From assembly GCF_002849695.1 (NCBI RefSeq), contig NZ_CP018937.1:4030001-4094000 (forward strand): 64,000 bases of DNA. Reading direction: 5' to 3'. Position 1 is the first letter of the stretch. Each line of letters begins with the position of its first letter. This DNA comes from Bacteroides fragilis. GTDB taxonomy: Bacteria > Bacteroidota > Bacteroidia > Bacteroidales > Bacteroidaceae. Below the pieces are notes generated by a model. That model was not told the origin of the DNA. It was given only the letters and a program-made list of their open reading frames with translations, and ran no database searches. A program made the translations under genes and the position numbers. Shown here piece after piece: positions 8,013 through 16,671 of the stretch.

Positions 8013-8231
8013 TTATTTATATCTAAATACAATTCTTCCTTTCGATAAGTCGTAAGGAGACATTTCGACTCTTACTTTATCACCCGGCAAGATCTTAATG
8101 TAATGCATTCTCATCTTACCAGAAATATGAGCAGTAATCTCATGTCCGTTTTCTAATTCAACACGAAACATTGCATTAGACAATGCTTCAACTATAACTC
8201 CATCTTGTTCTATTGCAGATTGCTTTGCCAT
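8013..8231 (-). CDS. infA: translation initiation factor IF-1
   Basis: 72 residues, a single OB-fold S1-like domain: KQSAIEQDGVIVEALSNAMF, ENGHEITAHISGKMRM, GDKVRVEMSPYDLSKGRI. It blocks the ribosomal A site during initiation. It lies 3 nt after map and 8 nt before rpmJ, so translation of the three is probably coupled. Length is the family norm. Confidence 0.97.
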   Translation of the reverse strand: MAKQSAIEQDGVIVEALSNAMFRVELENGHEITAHISGKMRMHYIKILPGDKVRVEMSPYDLSKGRIVFRYK

Positions 8232-8234
8232 ATA

Positions 8235-9032
8235 TTATATCGCTTTATCTCCTAAAACTTCTTCTATGAATTTAAATGATGACAGAATATCAGCCTCGCC
8301 TGCACCTACCGCAATGGTATGCTCAAAGTGTGCGGCACATTTCCGATCTCTTGTTCTCACTGTCCATCCGTCACGTTCCATAATCACTTGTCGGTCACCT
8401 TGCGTAATCATCGGCTCAATTGCAATACAAAGACCTTTTTTCAAAAGTGTTCCGTATCCTCTTTTACCATAATTCGGAACTTGAGGATCTTCGTGCATGT
8501 CTTTACCAATCCCGTGACCGACAAACTCACGCACTACACCATAAGAATGGGATTCACAATAGTGCTGGATAGCATATCCGATATCACCGATTCTCTTCCC
8601 TTGTACAGCATTCTGAATACCAATATACAACGCCTCTTTAGTTACCTTCAACAATTGACGAACTTCTTCGTCCACCTCACCAACGCAAAAGGTATAAGCC
8701 GAATCACCACAGAAACCATTCATGTATGTCCCACAATCCACCGAAACAATATCACCGTCTTTCAACACGATATCTCCCGGAATTCCATGCACGACCTCTT
8801 CATTAACCGATGTGCATAATGAAGCTGGAAACGGATCTCCATATTGATTAGGAAAGCCTTTAAAAGTAGGGACAGCACCATGATCTCTGATAAACTCTTC
8901 CGCTACCTTATCCAGTTCTTTTGTGGTAACTCCCGGTTTCACTAATTTGGCAACTTCAGCCAACGTTCTCCCAACAAGCAAGTTACTCTGACGGAGCAGC
9001 TCTATTTCATCTTCTGTTTTAAGAAATATCAT
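8235..9032 (-). CDS. map: methionine aminopeptidase, type I
   Basis: 265 residues. It removes the initiator Met from nascent proteins. The five metal ligands of the pita-bread fold are visible: Asp99 (SVDCG), Asp110 (FCGDSAYT), His173 (FVGHGIG), Glu206 (IEPM) and Glu237 (HFEHTI); His82 (VHGIPG) is the catalytic histidine. There is no N-terminal zinc-finger extension. It lies between secY and infA without adk, as is usual in Bacteroidetes. Start at 9032 gives the standard length; no SD sequence. Confidence 0.97.
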   Translation of the reverse strand: MIFLKTEDEIELLRQSNLLVGRTLAEVAKLVKPGVTTKELDKVAEEFIRDHGAVPTFKGFPNQYGDPFPASLCTSVNEEVVHGIPGDIVLKDGDIVSVDCGTYMNGFCGDSAYTFCVGEVDEEVRQLLKVTKEALYIGIQNAVQGKRIGDIGYAIQHYCESHSYGVVREFVGHGIGKDMHEDPQVPNYGKRGYGTLLKKGLCIAIEPMITQGDRQVIMERDGWTVRTRDRKCAAHFEHTIAVGAGEADILSSFKFIEEVLGDKAI

Positions 9033-9046
9033 TTCTACTCAAAGAA

Positions 9047-10393
9047 TTAATATGCAGCTACACTACTACCAGTGCGTCCTTTGATACGACCTGACTTCAA
9101 CAAGCCATCATAATGTCTCATCAACAAATGACTTTCAACCTGTTGCAGCGTATCTAAAACAACACCTACAAGAATTAACAGAGACGTACCACCGAAGAAT
9201 TGAGCAAACTCAGCCTTCACACCAAAGATACCGGCAAATGCGGGCATAATAGCAATGAAAGCCAAAAAGAAAGAACCTGGCAAAGTAATACGTGACATGA
9301 TGTCATCGATATACTCAGCAGTTTTCTTACCTGGCTTAATTCCCGGAATGAAACCATTATTTCTCTTCATATCCTCGGCCATTTGAGTCGGGTTAATGGT
9401 TATCGCAGTATAGAAATACGTAAATAAGATAATCATTACTGCAAAAACAAAATTATACCAGAAACTCGTATGGTCAGTAAATGCATGTACGAAACCACTT
9501 ACATTGTTCGTGTTAGAAAAGCCAATGAAAGTGATCGGAATAAACATGATTGCCTGAGCAAAAATGATAGGCATCACACCAGCAGCATTCACTTTTAAAG
9601 GAATGTACTGTCTTGCACCGCCGTACTGTTTATTACCGACAATTCTTTTTGCATACTGTACAGGAATTTTTCTTGTGCCTTGTACCAAAAGAATTGCTCC
9701 TGCAATTACTATCAGCAGGAATACTATTTCAAATAAGAACATGATTAAACCACCAGTCTTATCAGTCATACGGGAAATCAACTCCTGGAACAATGACTGC
9801 GGAAGACGAGCAATAATACCAATCAAGATGATAAATGAAATACCATTACCAATACCTTTATCCGTGATTCTTTCACCAAGCCACAGGATAAACATACTTC
9901 CAGCTGCCAAAATAATGGTAGAAGTAACCATGAAAAGAGTCCAATCTAATGAAGCATTTAAGGAAGGTCCAGCCTGCATTTTAAGATTGAGCAAATAAGA
10001 AGGGGCCTGAACCAATAAAATAGCAATCGTCAAATAACGAGTATATTGATTCATCTTTCTTCTGCCACTTTCTCCTTCTCGCTGAAGTTTCTGGAAATAC
10101 GGCACAGCGATTCCCAACAACTGAATAACGATTGATGCAGAGATATAAGGCATAATTCCTAATGCGAAAATAGACGCATTAGAAAATGCTCCTCCTGAGA
10201 ACATGTTTAATAAGGCTAAAAGGCCCTCGCTTGTTTGTTGGTGCAATTGTGTCAGCATACCCGGGTTGATTCCAGGCAGCACAACGTACGAACCGAAACG
10301 GTAAATCGCCACAAACAATATGGTAATGAGGATCCGTTGTCTCAGATCCTCAATTTTCCATATATTCTTTAATGTTTCAATAGCTTTTCTCAT
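9047..10393 (-). CDS. secY: protein translocase subunit SecY
   Basis: 448 residues, ten predicted transmembrane helices, inner membrane. SecY forms the protein-conducting channel with SecE (encoded at 37533-37724 in this window). Recognisable blocks: GSYVVLPGINP near the N-terminus, the plug/TM2 region (MFSGGAFSNASIFALGIMPY), TRKIPVQYAKR, and the cytosolic loop NPTQMAEDMKRNNGFIPG. It lies 4 nt after rplO and 14 nt before map. Confidence 0.98.
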   Translation of the reverse strand: MRKAIETLKNIWKIEDLRQRILITILFVAIYRFGSYVVLPGINPGMLTQLHQQTSEGLLALLNMFSGGAFSNASIFALGIMPYISASIVIQLLGIAVPYFQKLQREGESGRRKMNQYTRYLTIAILLVQAPSYLLNLKMQAGPSLNASLDWTLFMVTSTIILAAGSMFILWLGERITDKGIGNGISFIILIGIIARLPQSLFQELISRMTDKTGGLIMFLFEIVFLLIVIAGAILLVQGTRKIPVQYAKRIVGNKQYGGARQYIPLKVNAAGVMPIIFAQAIMFIPITFIGFSNTNNVSGFVHAFTDHTSFWYNFVFAVMIILFTYFYTAITINPTQMAEDMKRNNGFIPGIKPGKKTAEYIDDIMSRITLPGSFFLAFIAIMPAFAGIFGVKAEFAQFFGGTSLLILVGVVLDTLQQVESHLLMRHYDGLLKSGRIKGRTGSSVAAY

Positions 10394-10397
10394 TGAA

Positions 10398-10844
10398 TCA
10401 GAGTTTTACTACATTTCCACCAGCAGCCTCAATAGCAGCAACAGCACTCTTAGAGAATGCATGAGCTTCTACACTCAGCTTAGCAGTCAAAGTTCCGTTA
10501 CCCAATACTTTTACCAACTGGCTTGAAGAAATGAATCCAGCTTCAATAAAGTCATTAACTCCTATTTTTTCCAACTTCTTAGCTTCAGCCAATTTCTGGA
10601 TTGTTTCTAAGTTAATAGCTTTATATTCCACTCTATTAATGTTCTTAAAACCAAATTTAGGTACTCGACGTTGAAGAGGCATCTGACCACCTTCAAAACC
10701 GATTTTTTTAGAGTATCCAGATCTTGATTTAGCACCTTTATGACCTCTTGTAGAAGTACCTCCTAAGCCAGAACCCGGACCACGTCCGATTCTTTTTCTT
10801 GTTTTAGTAGAGCCTTCTGCAGGTTTTAAATTACTTAAGTTCAT
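10398..10844 (-). CDS. rplO: 50S ribosomal protein uL15
   Basis: 148 residues: MNLSNLKPAEGSTKTRKR, the glycine-rich GRGPGSGLGGTSTRGHKG loop that threads into 23S rRNA, and a C-terminal globular part (KVLGNGTLTAKLSVEAHAFS). A late assembly protein. It lies between rpmD and secY as in the spc operon. Confidence 0.97.
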   Translation of the reverse strand: MNLSNLKPAEGSTKTRKRIGRGPGSGLGGTSTRGHKGAKSRSGYSKKIGFEGGQMPLQRRVPKFGFKNINRVEYKAINLETIQKLAEAKKLEKIGVNDFIEAGFISSSQLVKVLGNGTLTAKLSVEAHAFSKSAVAAIEAAGGNVVKL

Positions 10845-10874
10845 ATTGTAATTCGTTTTATATTCAACAAATAA

Positions 10875-11051
10875 TTACTTAACAATGGCAACCAAGTGTT
10901 TAACCTTATCTACCATTCCAAGAATTGAAGGAGTGCTTTCGTGTTCAACCACACGGTTCAATTTGCGAAGTCCCAGTGCATCAAGAGTTCTTTTCTGATC
11001 AGCCGGAGCACCAATTCTACTTTTAACTTGTTTGATCTTTATAATTGACAT
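10875..11051 (-). CDS. rpmD: 50S ribosomal protein uL30
   Basis: 58 residues (MSIIKIKQVKSRIGAP ... DKVKHLVAIVK). A longer in-frame reading from 11108 is rejected: it overlaps rpsE, and the Met at 11051 has a strong SD (GGAGG at 11057-11061, about 5 nt spacing), which is unusual for this organism and decides the start. 10 nt after rpsE, 30 nt before rplO. Confidence 0.95.
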   Translation of the reverse strand: MSIIKIKQVKSRIGAPADQKRTLDALGLRKLNRVVEHESTPSILGMVDKVKHLVAIVK

Positions 11052-11061
11052 ATCTCCCTCC

Positions 11062-11580
11062 TTATCCTCTAAATACTTTTTCAACACTAATTCCTCTGTT
11101 TTGAGCAATCATTCTTGCATCACGCATTTCGCCCAAAGCCATGATAGTAGCCTTCACGAGGTTATGCGGATTTGAAGAACCTTTTGATTTAGCCAAAACG
11201 TCAGTTACACCAACACTTTCCAATACGGCACGCATAGCACCACCGGCTACAACGCCAGTACCATGAGAAGCAGGTTTGATGAATACCTCAGCACCACCAA
11301 ACTTAGCTGTCTGTTCGTGAGGAACAGTACCTTTCAGTACAGGTACTCTTGTCAGGTTTTTCTTAGCCGACTCAACACCTTTAGCGATAGCTGCTGTTAC
11401 TTCACCAGCTTTACCAAGTCCCCAACCGATAATACCTTCTTCGTTACCTACAACTACAATTGCAGAGAAACTAAAAGTTCTACCACCTTTGGTTACTTTA
11501 GTAACACGATTAATAGCAACTAATCTGTCTTTCAGTTCTATATCGTTAGTAATCTTAACTCTATTATTAACTCCTGCCAT
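11062..11580 (-). CDS. rpsE: 30S ribosomal protein uS5
   Basis: 172 residues. Double-stranded-RNA-binding-like S5 N-domain (about 13-78: LVAINRVTKVTKGGRTFSF, VVGNEEGIIGWGLGKAGE) and C-terminal domain with GTGVVAGGAMRAVLESVGV. uS5 helps translational accuracy; the loop where spectinomycin-resistance changes occur elsewhere (TKVTKGGR) looks normal. 5 nt after rplR, 10 nt before rpmD. Confidence 0.97.
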   Translation of the reverse strand: MAGVNNRVKITNDIELKDRLVAINRVTKVTKGGRTFSFSAIVVVGNEEGIIGWGLGKAGEVTAAIAKGVESAKKNLTRVPVLKGTVPHEQTAKFGGAEVFIKPASHGTGVVAGGAMRAVLESVGVTDVLAKSKGSSNPHNLVKATIMALGEMRDARMIAQNRGISVEKVFRG

Positions 11581-11585
11581 AATGA

Positions 11586-11930
11586 TTAAAATTTAAGTCC
11601 ACCGTTACGAGCAGCATCAGCTACTTCTTTTACTCTCCCATGATACAAGTAACCATTACGGTCGAAAACAACAGTCGTAATACCTGCTTCCTGAGCCTTT
11701 TTTGCAATCATCTCACCTACTTTAGCAGCAACTTCTTTCTTAGGCAACTTCTCAGTCATACCCAGTGAAGAGGCAGCAGCCAATGTCTTACCTGACAAAT
11801 CGTCGATAATCTGGACATAGATTTGCTTGTTACTTCTAAATACACTCATACGCGGACGTGCAGCAGTACCTGACACTTTATTGCGTACTCTATATTTGAT
11901 CTTAATTCGTCTTTCTATTTTTGTTGTCAT
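11586..11930 (-). CDS. rplR: 50S ribosomal protein uL18
   Basis: 114 residues, 5S rRNA-binding protein. Basic N-terminus (KIERRIKIKYRVRNKVSGT), RPRMSVFRSNKQIYVQ, and the C-terminal FDRNGYLYHGRVKEVADAAR typical of uL18. 21 nt after rplF, 5 nt before rpsE. Confidence 0.97.
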   Translation of the reverse strand: MTTKIERRIKIKYRVRNKVSGTAARPRMSVFRSNKQIYVQIIDDLSGKTLAAASSLGMTEKLPKKEVAAKVGEMIAKKAQEAGITTVVFDRNGYLYHGRVKEVADAARNGGLKF

Positions 11931-11951
11931 AATAATACAAATTTACGTAAA

Positions 11952-12521
11952 TTACTTAGCACCGGCTGATTTACCAGACTTTCTGCGAATTACCTCGCCA
12001 ACAAACTTAATACCTTTACCTTTATACGGTTCGGGCTTACGGAAAGAACGTATCTTAGAGCAAACTTGACCAAGCAATTGTTTGTCACAAGACTCTAAAA
12101 GAATAAGAGGATTCTTATTTCTTTCTGACTTTGTCTCTACTTTGACTTCAGGAGGCAACTGTATAAAGATATTGTGTGTATATCCTAATGCTAATTCAAT
12201 GATATTTCCTTGATTAGAAGCACGGTAACCAACACCAACAAGCTCCAATTCTTTCTTATATCCTTCAGAGACACCAACAACCATGTTGTGTACTAATGAA
12301 CGATACAAACCGTGAAATGCATGTTTCTGCTTGGGATTATCCAGCATTGCATTTTCGTTTTCAGTTAAAGTGATGTGTCCATCTTCAATAGCAATATTGA
12401 TAGCCGGGTTCACATACTGGCTAAGTTCACCTTTAGGTCCTTTAACAGTAACCACTTCACCGTTCAGAGTAACTGTTACTCCAGCGGGAATACTAATGGG
12501 TAATTTTCCTATTCTTGACAT
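11952..12521 (-). CDS. rplF: 50S ribosomal protein uL6
   Basis: 189 residues with the duplicated uL6 fold: MSRIGKLPISIPAGV, GPKGELSQYV, VGVGYRASNQGNIIELALG, and the C-terminal signature PEPYKGKGIKFVGEVIRRK. It binds near the factor-binding centre of the 50S. It is preceded by a strong SD (GGAGG at 12530-12534, 8 nt before ATG), one of few in the cluster. 15 nt after rpsH. Confidence 0.97.
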   Translation of the reverse strand: MSRIGKLPISIPAGVTVTLNGEVVTVKGPKGELSQYVNPAINIAIEDGHITLTENENAMLDNPKQKHAFHGLYRSLVHNMVVGVSEGYKKELELVGVGYRASNQGNIIELALGYTHNIFIQLPPEVKVETKSERNKNPLILLESCDKQLLGQVCSKIRSFRKPEPYKGKGIKFVGEVIRRKSGKSAGAK

Positions 12522-12536
12522 TGCTTTTTCCTCCTA

Positions 12537-12932
12537 TTAATATACATAACACAATACTTCACCACCGATCTTGAGTTCAGCAGCTTCTTTGTTTGTCATT
12601 ACACCTTTGGAAGTAGATATTATAGCAATACCCAAACCATTAATAACACGCGGCATATCTTTGTAACCAGTATACTGACGCATACCCGGAGAAGATATTC
12701 TTTCAAGTTTTTTGATTGCGTTAACTTTGTTAACTGAATCATACTTCAAGGCAACTTTAATCGTTCCTTGAGGACCGTCTTCTACAAACTTATAATTAAG
12801 AATGTAGCCTTTTTCAAAAAGAATCTTAGTGATTTCTTTTTTCAAATTTGAAGCAGGAACTTCTACAACTCTGTGCTTTGCATTAATTGCGTTCCTTAAC
12901 CTCGTCAAATAATCTGCTATTGGATCAGTCAT
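12537..12932 (-). CDS. rpsH: 30S ribosomal protein uS8
   Basis: 131 residues: MTDPIADYLTRLRNA, and the C-terminal block PRVINGLGIAIISTSKGVMTNKEA where the conserved STSKGVMT loop binds 16S helix 21. In E. coli uS8 is the spc-operon repressor. 54 nt after rpsN, enough for a small regulatory element, though I cannot identify one. Confidence 0.97.
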   Translation of the reverse strand: MTDPIADYLTRLRNAINAKHRVVEVPASNLKKEITKILFEKGYILNYKFVEDGPQGTIKVALKYDSVNKVNAIKKLERISSPGMRQYTGYKDMPRVINGLGIAIISTSKGVMTNKEAAELKIGGEVLCYVY

Positions 12933-12986
12933 ATAAAAAATAATTAAATTAATCAGGACTACCCTGACAATATTTAAACAATATAT

Positions 12987-13286
12987 TTACCAGCTTGCTT
13001 TCTTTACACCTGGGATCAGCCCATTAGATGCCATTTCACGGAACTGGATTCTTGAAACACCGAACTGACGGATATATCCTTTAGGACGACCAGTCAATTT
13101 ACAGCGATTGTGCATACGAATCGGATTAGAATTCTTAGGAAGCTCCTGTAATTTCTGTGCAGCTTCGAAAGCTTCAGCAGGATCTCCGGTTCTCACAATC
13201 TGCTTCAAGGCAGCTCTCTTTTCGGCATATTTGGCTACTAATTTAGCACGCTTTACTTCGCGTGCTTTCATTGATTCCTTTGCCAT
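12987..13286 (-). CDS. rpsN: 30S ribosomal protein uS14, zinc-free type
   Basis: 99 residues: MAKESMKAREVKRAKL, then the C-terminal CKLTGRPKGYIRQFGVSR. The CxxC pairs of the short zinc-binding uS14 are missing (a single Cys), so this is the long zinc-independent form. Together with the zinc-free bL36 it suggests this cluster encodes a low-zinc set (inference). 6 nt after rplE. Confidence 0.96.
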   Translation of the reverse strand: MAKESMKAREVKRAKLVAKYAEKRAALKQIVRTGDPAEAFEAAQKLQELPKNSNPIRMHNRCKLTGRPKGYIRQFGVSRIQFREMASNGLIPGVKKASW

Positions 13287-13292
13287 AATTTA

Positions 13293-13850
13293 TCAGTCTT
13301 TTTTAGCGTTTTTAAACGGTAAACCGAATTCTTTCAATAAGGCATAACCTTCTTCATCTGTTTGCGCAGAGGTTACAAAGGTAATATTCATTCCGAGAAT
13401 TCTGGTAATACTATCGATATTAATTTCAGGGAAAATAATTTGTTCCTGAATACCAAGGGTATAGTTACCCTTACCATCGAACTTAGTTTCAATACCTTTG
13501 AAGTCACGGATACGCGGCAGAGCCACGCGAACCAATTTTTCCAGGAATTCGTACATTCTTTCACGGCGCAGAGTTACCATAACTCCGATCGGCATTTTCT
13601 TACGCAACTTAAAGTTAGCGATATCTTTACGCGAAATAGTAGCTACGGCCTTCTGACCGGTGATAGCTGTCATTTCGTTGATTGCCACTTCGATAATCTT
13701 CTTGTCAGCAACAGCCATACCCAAACCCTGATTGATAACAATCTTCTTAAGTACGGGTACCTGCATTGTAGAAGAATACTGGAATTGTGACTTTAATGCA
13801 GGAGCAATGCGCTCTGCATATTCTTTCTTAAGGCTTGCAGTATTACTCAT
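13293..13850 (-). CDS. rplE: 50S ribosomal protein uL5
   Basis: 185 residues. uL5 carries 5S rRNA into the 50S and contacts P-site tRNA. Motifs: MQVPVLKKIVINQGLGMAV, KMPIGVMVTLRRERMYEFL, FPEINIDSITRILGMNITF. Its start overlaps the rplX stop by 1 nt (TAATG arrangement), so translation is likely coupled. A moderate SD (AGGAG) lies about 10 nt upstream within rplX. Confidence 0.97.
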   Translation of the reverse strand: MSNTASLKKEYAERIAPALKSQFQYSSTMQVPVLKKIVINQGLGMAVADKKIIEVAINEMTAITGQKAVATISRKDIANFKLRKKMPIGVMVTLRRERMYEFLEKLVRVALPRIRDFKGIETKFDGKGNYTLGIQEQIIFPEINIDSITRILGMNITFVTSAQTDEEGYALLKEFGLPFKNAKKD

Positions 13851-14170
13851 TACTTAATCTCCTCTCCTGATTTTTTAGAATAACGCACTAAAGTTCCTTC
13901 AGAACTTATTTTTCTACCAACACGCGTTGCTTTACCAGTTTTTGGATCAACCGGATTCAAGTTTGAAATGTGGATAGGAGCTTCCTGCTTAACTATACCA
14001 CCCTGCGGGTTCTTTGCATTCGGTTTTGTGCTTTTAGATACCATGTTGATACCTTCAACTATTGCACGTCCTTCTTTAACAAGAACCTTCAATACACGAC
14101 CAGTTTTACCTTTGTCTTCACCAGCATTTACGTAAACTGTATCGCCTTTTTTAATATGTAATTTACTCAT
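13850..14170 (-). CDS. rplX: 50S ribosomal protein uL24
   Basis: 106 residues with the KOW motif near the N-terminus (KKGDTVYVNAGEDKGKTGRV) and the uL24 segment GGIVKQEAPIHISNLNPVDP. It initiates 50S assembly by binding the 5' end of 23S rRNA. 20 nt after rplN; stop overlaps the rplE start. Confidence 0.97.
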   Translation of the reverse strand: MSKLHIKKGDTVYVNAGEDKGKTGRVLKVLVKEGRAIVEGINMVSKSTKPNAKNPQGGIVKQEAPIHISNLNPVDPKTGKATRVGRKISSEGTLVRYSKKSGEEIK

Positions 14171-14190
14171 TACTTAAATCTTTTACAAAA

Positions 14191-14556
14191 TTAAAGTACC
14201 TCAGGCGCAAGTGACACAACTTTCATGTTTGTAGCACGAAGTTCTCTTGCTACAGGACCGAAAATACGACTACCTCTAATTTCACCTGCATTATTCAACA
14301 ACACGCAAGCATTATCATCAAAACGTATATAAGAACCATCGGGACGACGAATTTCTTTCTTAGTACGTACGATCAAAGCTTTTGACACTGCACCCTTTTT
14401 AACATCACTTGAAGGGATGACGCTCTTTACAGAAACGACAATAACATCCCCCACTGAAGCGTAGCGACGACCTGTTCCGCCCAATACACGGATACACAGG
14501 GCTTCTTTAGCTCCACTGTTGTCACATACTGTAAGTCTGGATTCTACTTGTATCAT
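14191..14556 (-). CDS. rplN: 50S ribosomal protein uL14
   Basis: 121 residues: MIQVESRLTVCDNSGAKEAL, VGDVIVVSVKSVIP, and the signature block RPDGSYIRFDDNACVLLNN, ending GPVARELRATNMKVVSLAPEVL-like. uL14 forms an intersubunit bridge and is the docking site of the silencing factor RsfS. 2 nt after rpsQ. Confidence 0.97.
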   Translation of the reverse strand: MIQVESRLTVCDNSGAKEALCIRVLGGTGRRYASVGDVIVVSVKSVIPSSDVKKGAVSKALIVRTKKEIRRPDGSYIRFDDNACVLLNNAGEIRGSRIFGPVARELRATNMKVVSLAPEVL

Positions 14557-14558
14557 AA

Positions 14559-14828
14559 TTACTTAGCTCTTTCAATTATTTCTACTAATCTCCATCTTTT
14601 AGTCTTGCTCAAAGGACGAGTTTCCATGATGCGTACAGTATCACCTACATTGCATTCATTCTTTTCATCGTGAGCATGGTACTTCTTCGTTTTGCTAACG
14701 AACTTACCATATATAGGGTGTTTTTCCTTGAACTTAGCAGCAACTGTAACGGTTTTATCCATTTTATTGCTCAGCACAACCCCTGTTCTTTCTTTTCTTA
14801 AATTTCTTGCTTCCATCAAGCTGATCAT
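14559..14828 (-). CDS. rpsQ: 30S ribosomal protein uS17
   Basis: 89 residues from the ATG at 14828, which overlaps the rpmC TGA by 4 nt (ATGA), a classic coupled arrangement. A second in-frame Met at 14816 (MEARNLRKERTGVV) would give 85 residues, closer to the common uS17 length, and may be the real start. OB-fold motifs: GVVLSNKMDKTVTV, HDEKNECNVGDTVRIMETRP, SKTKRWRLVEI. 2 nt before rplN. Confidence 0.95.
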   Translation of the reverse strand: MISLMEARNLRKERTGVVLSNKMDKTVTVAAKFKEKHPIYGKFVSKTKKYHAHDEKNECNVGDTVRIMETRPLSKTKRWRLVEIIERAK

Positions 14829-15022
14829 TTATTGTTAAGTTCTCTTTGGCGTAACTCTGTTCTCATACGCGCAATCGTCCTGCGTAATTGTTTGATCTGC
14901 GCAGGATTTTCCAAAGGAGAAATAGAATGATTGATAACCATTTGGTTGTAATTAACCACTTCTGCTTCTACTCTTTCTACCAAATCATTGGTAGACATTT
15001 CTTTAATTTCTGCAATTTTCAT
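14825..15022 (-). CDS. rpmC: 50S ribosomal protein uL29
   Basis: 65 residues, an all-alpha hairpin: MKIAEIKEMSTNDLVERVEA and IKQLRRTIARMRTELRQREL. Located near the peptide exit with uL23, where it helps bind signal recognition particle and trigger factor. 5 nt after rplP; overlaps rpsQ by 4 nt. Confidence 0.96.
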   Translation of the reverse strand: MKIAEIKEMSTNDLVERVEAEVVNYNQMVINHSISPLENPAQIKQLRRTIARMRTELRQRELNNK

Positions 15023-15027
15023 AAACC

Positions 15028-15462
15028 TTACGCATTTTGATTTTGAATATCATAATCACGTCTCACGACAAACTTCGTAGTAATCGGAAGTTTCTGAGCT
15101 GCCAAACGCAATGCTTCTTTCGCGATCTCGTAAGATACTCCTTCAGCTTCAATAATAATTCTACCTGGTGTAACCGGAGCCACGAATCCTTCGGGGCTAC
15201 CCTTACCTTTACCCATACGTACATCAGCAGGTTTTCTAGTAATCGGTTTATCCGGGAAAATACGAATCCAAATCTGTCCCTGACGTTGCATATATCTTGT
15301 CACTGCAATACGAGCAGCTTCAATCTGTCGGCCTGTGATCCATTTAGTTTCTAAAGCCTTAATACCAAAAGAACCAAAAGCGAGCTGGTTGCCTCTTTGT
15401 GCATTACCTTTAGCGCGACCTTTTTGTTGTCTTCTGAATTTTGTCTTTTTCGGTTGTAACAT
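15028..15462 (-). CDS. rplP: 50S ribosomal protein uL16
   Basis: 144 residues. Basic start MLQPKKTKFRRQQKGR, the central ARIAVTRYMQRQGQIWIRIF and the loop GKGKGSPEGFVAPVTPGRII that reaches the peptidyl-transferase centre. The conserved Arg of the RMGKGKG loop, hydroxylated by YcfD in some bacteria, is present (VRMGKGKG). 23 nt after rpsC. Confidence 0.97.
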   Translation of the reverse strand: MLQPKKTKFRRQQKGRAKGNAQRGNQLAFGSFGIKALETKWITGRQIEAARIAVTRYMQRQGQIWIRIFPDKPITRKPADVRMGKGKGSPEGFVAPVTPGRIIIEAEGVSYEIAKEALRLAAQKLPITTKFVVRRDYDIQNQNA

Positions 15463-15485
15463 AGTTTCCTAAAATTCAAATTCGT

Positions 15486-16220
15486 TTAGCGATTATTTTT
15501 CTTTCTTTTGAAGTTCTTTCCGCCGCCGTTGTTTCCACCATTGTTTCCACGACCACTTTCTTTGCTTTGTGTAAAGTTCGGAGCCAATTCTCTCTTACCA
15601 AAAACTTCACCTCTACAAATCCAAACTTTAATACCGAGAAGACCTACTTTTGTCAATGCTTCAGCATGGCAATAGTCGATATCTGCTCTGAAAGTGTGTA
15701 ACGGAGTTCTTCCTTCCTTATACATTTCAGAACGGGCCATTTCAGCTCCATTCAAACGTCCTGAAATCTGAATTTTGATACCTTCAGCACCCATACGCAT
15801 AGTATTTGCGATAGCCATCTTAATGGCGCGGCGATAGGCAATTTTACCTTCTACCTGACGAGCGATGTTATTAGCAACAATCACAGCATCCAGTTCCGGT
15901 CTTTTCACTTCAAAGATATTGATTTGAATATCTTTGTCGGTAACCTTCTTCAACTCTTCTTTTAACTTATCAACTTCCTGGCCACCTTTACCGATAATAA
16001 TACCCGGACGAGCAGTGCAAACAGTAATAGTAACGAGCTTCAGCGTACGTTCAATTACGATTCTTGATACACTTGCTTTCGCAAGTCTTGCATTAAGATA
16101 TTTACGGATCTTGCTATCTTCCAGCAAAGAGTCACCGTAATCATTTCCACCATACCAGTTAGAATCCCATCCTCTGATAATTCCTAAACGGTTGCTTATT
16201 GGATTAACTTTTTGTCCCAT
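15486..16220 (-). CDS. rpsC: 30S ribosomal protein uS3
   Basis: 244 residues. N-terminal KH domain with the RNA-binding GIIIGKGGQEVDKLKEEL, C-terminal domain with AIKMAIANTMRMGAEGIKIQ and YKEGRTPLHTFRADIDYC. The tail has a Gly/Asn-rich stretch (GRGNNGGNNGGGKNFKRK) typical of Bacteroidetes. uS3 forms part of the mRNA entry helicase. 5 nt after rplV. Confidence 0.97.
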   Translation of the reverse strand: MGQKVNPISNRLGIIRGWDSNWYGGNDYGDSLLEDSKIRKYLNARLAKASVSRIVIERTLKLVTITVCTARPGIIIGKGGQEVDKLKEELKKVTDKDIQINIFEVKRPELDAVIVANNIARQVEGKIAYRRAIKMAIANTMRMGAEGIKIQISGRLNGAEMARSEMYKEGRTPLHTFRADIDYCHAEALTKVGLLGIKVWICRGEVFGKRELAPNFTQSKESGRGNNGGNNGGGKNFKRKKNNR

Positions 16221-16225
16221 CTACC

Positions 16226-16636
16226 TTAATTTTGATCTTCGTTATTACTTTTAGAACCAACGAACAATGTTACGTGATTTGAACGTTTGCGAATTCTGTA
16301 TCCTCTTCCCTGCGGAGCCGGTCTCATTCTTTTGAGTGTAGCACCACCATCAACAAAAATCTTCGTTACGAATAATTCGCCACTTTCAGCTTTACGTTCG
16401 TTTTTCTGCTCCCAGTTAGCAATTGCAGAGCGCAATAATTTTTCCACTCTTGCAGCTGCTTCTTTTGAAGAAAACTTCAAAACGCCAAGTGCTCTGTTCA
16501 CTTCCATCCCACGAATCATGTCAGCCACGAGACGCATTTTGCGAGGAGAAGTAGGAACATTTTGCAATTTAGCAAAATACATGGTTTTAAGGGCTTCTTT
16601 TCTCTTTTCAGCCGATATTTTTTTTCTTGCTCCCAT
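16226..16636 (-). CDS. rplV: 50S ribosomal protein uL22
   Basis: 136 residues: LQNVPTSPRKMRLVADMIRG and the C-terminal hairpin RMRPAPQGRGYRIRKRSNHV that lines the exit tunnel and is a site of macrolide-resistance changes elsewhere; it looks wild type. 35 nt after rpsS, 5 nt before rpsC. Confidence 0.97.
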   Translation of the reverse strand: MGARKKISAEKRKEALKTMYFAKLQNVPTSPRKMRLVADMIRGMEVNRALGVLKFSSKEAAARVEKLLRSAIANWEQKNERKAESGELFVTKIFVDGGATLKRMRPAPQGRGYRIRKRSNHVTLFVGSKSNNEDQN

Positions 16637-16671
16637 TATATTTATTACTTTATTATTTCAGATAAATCCTG

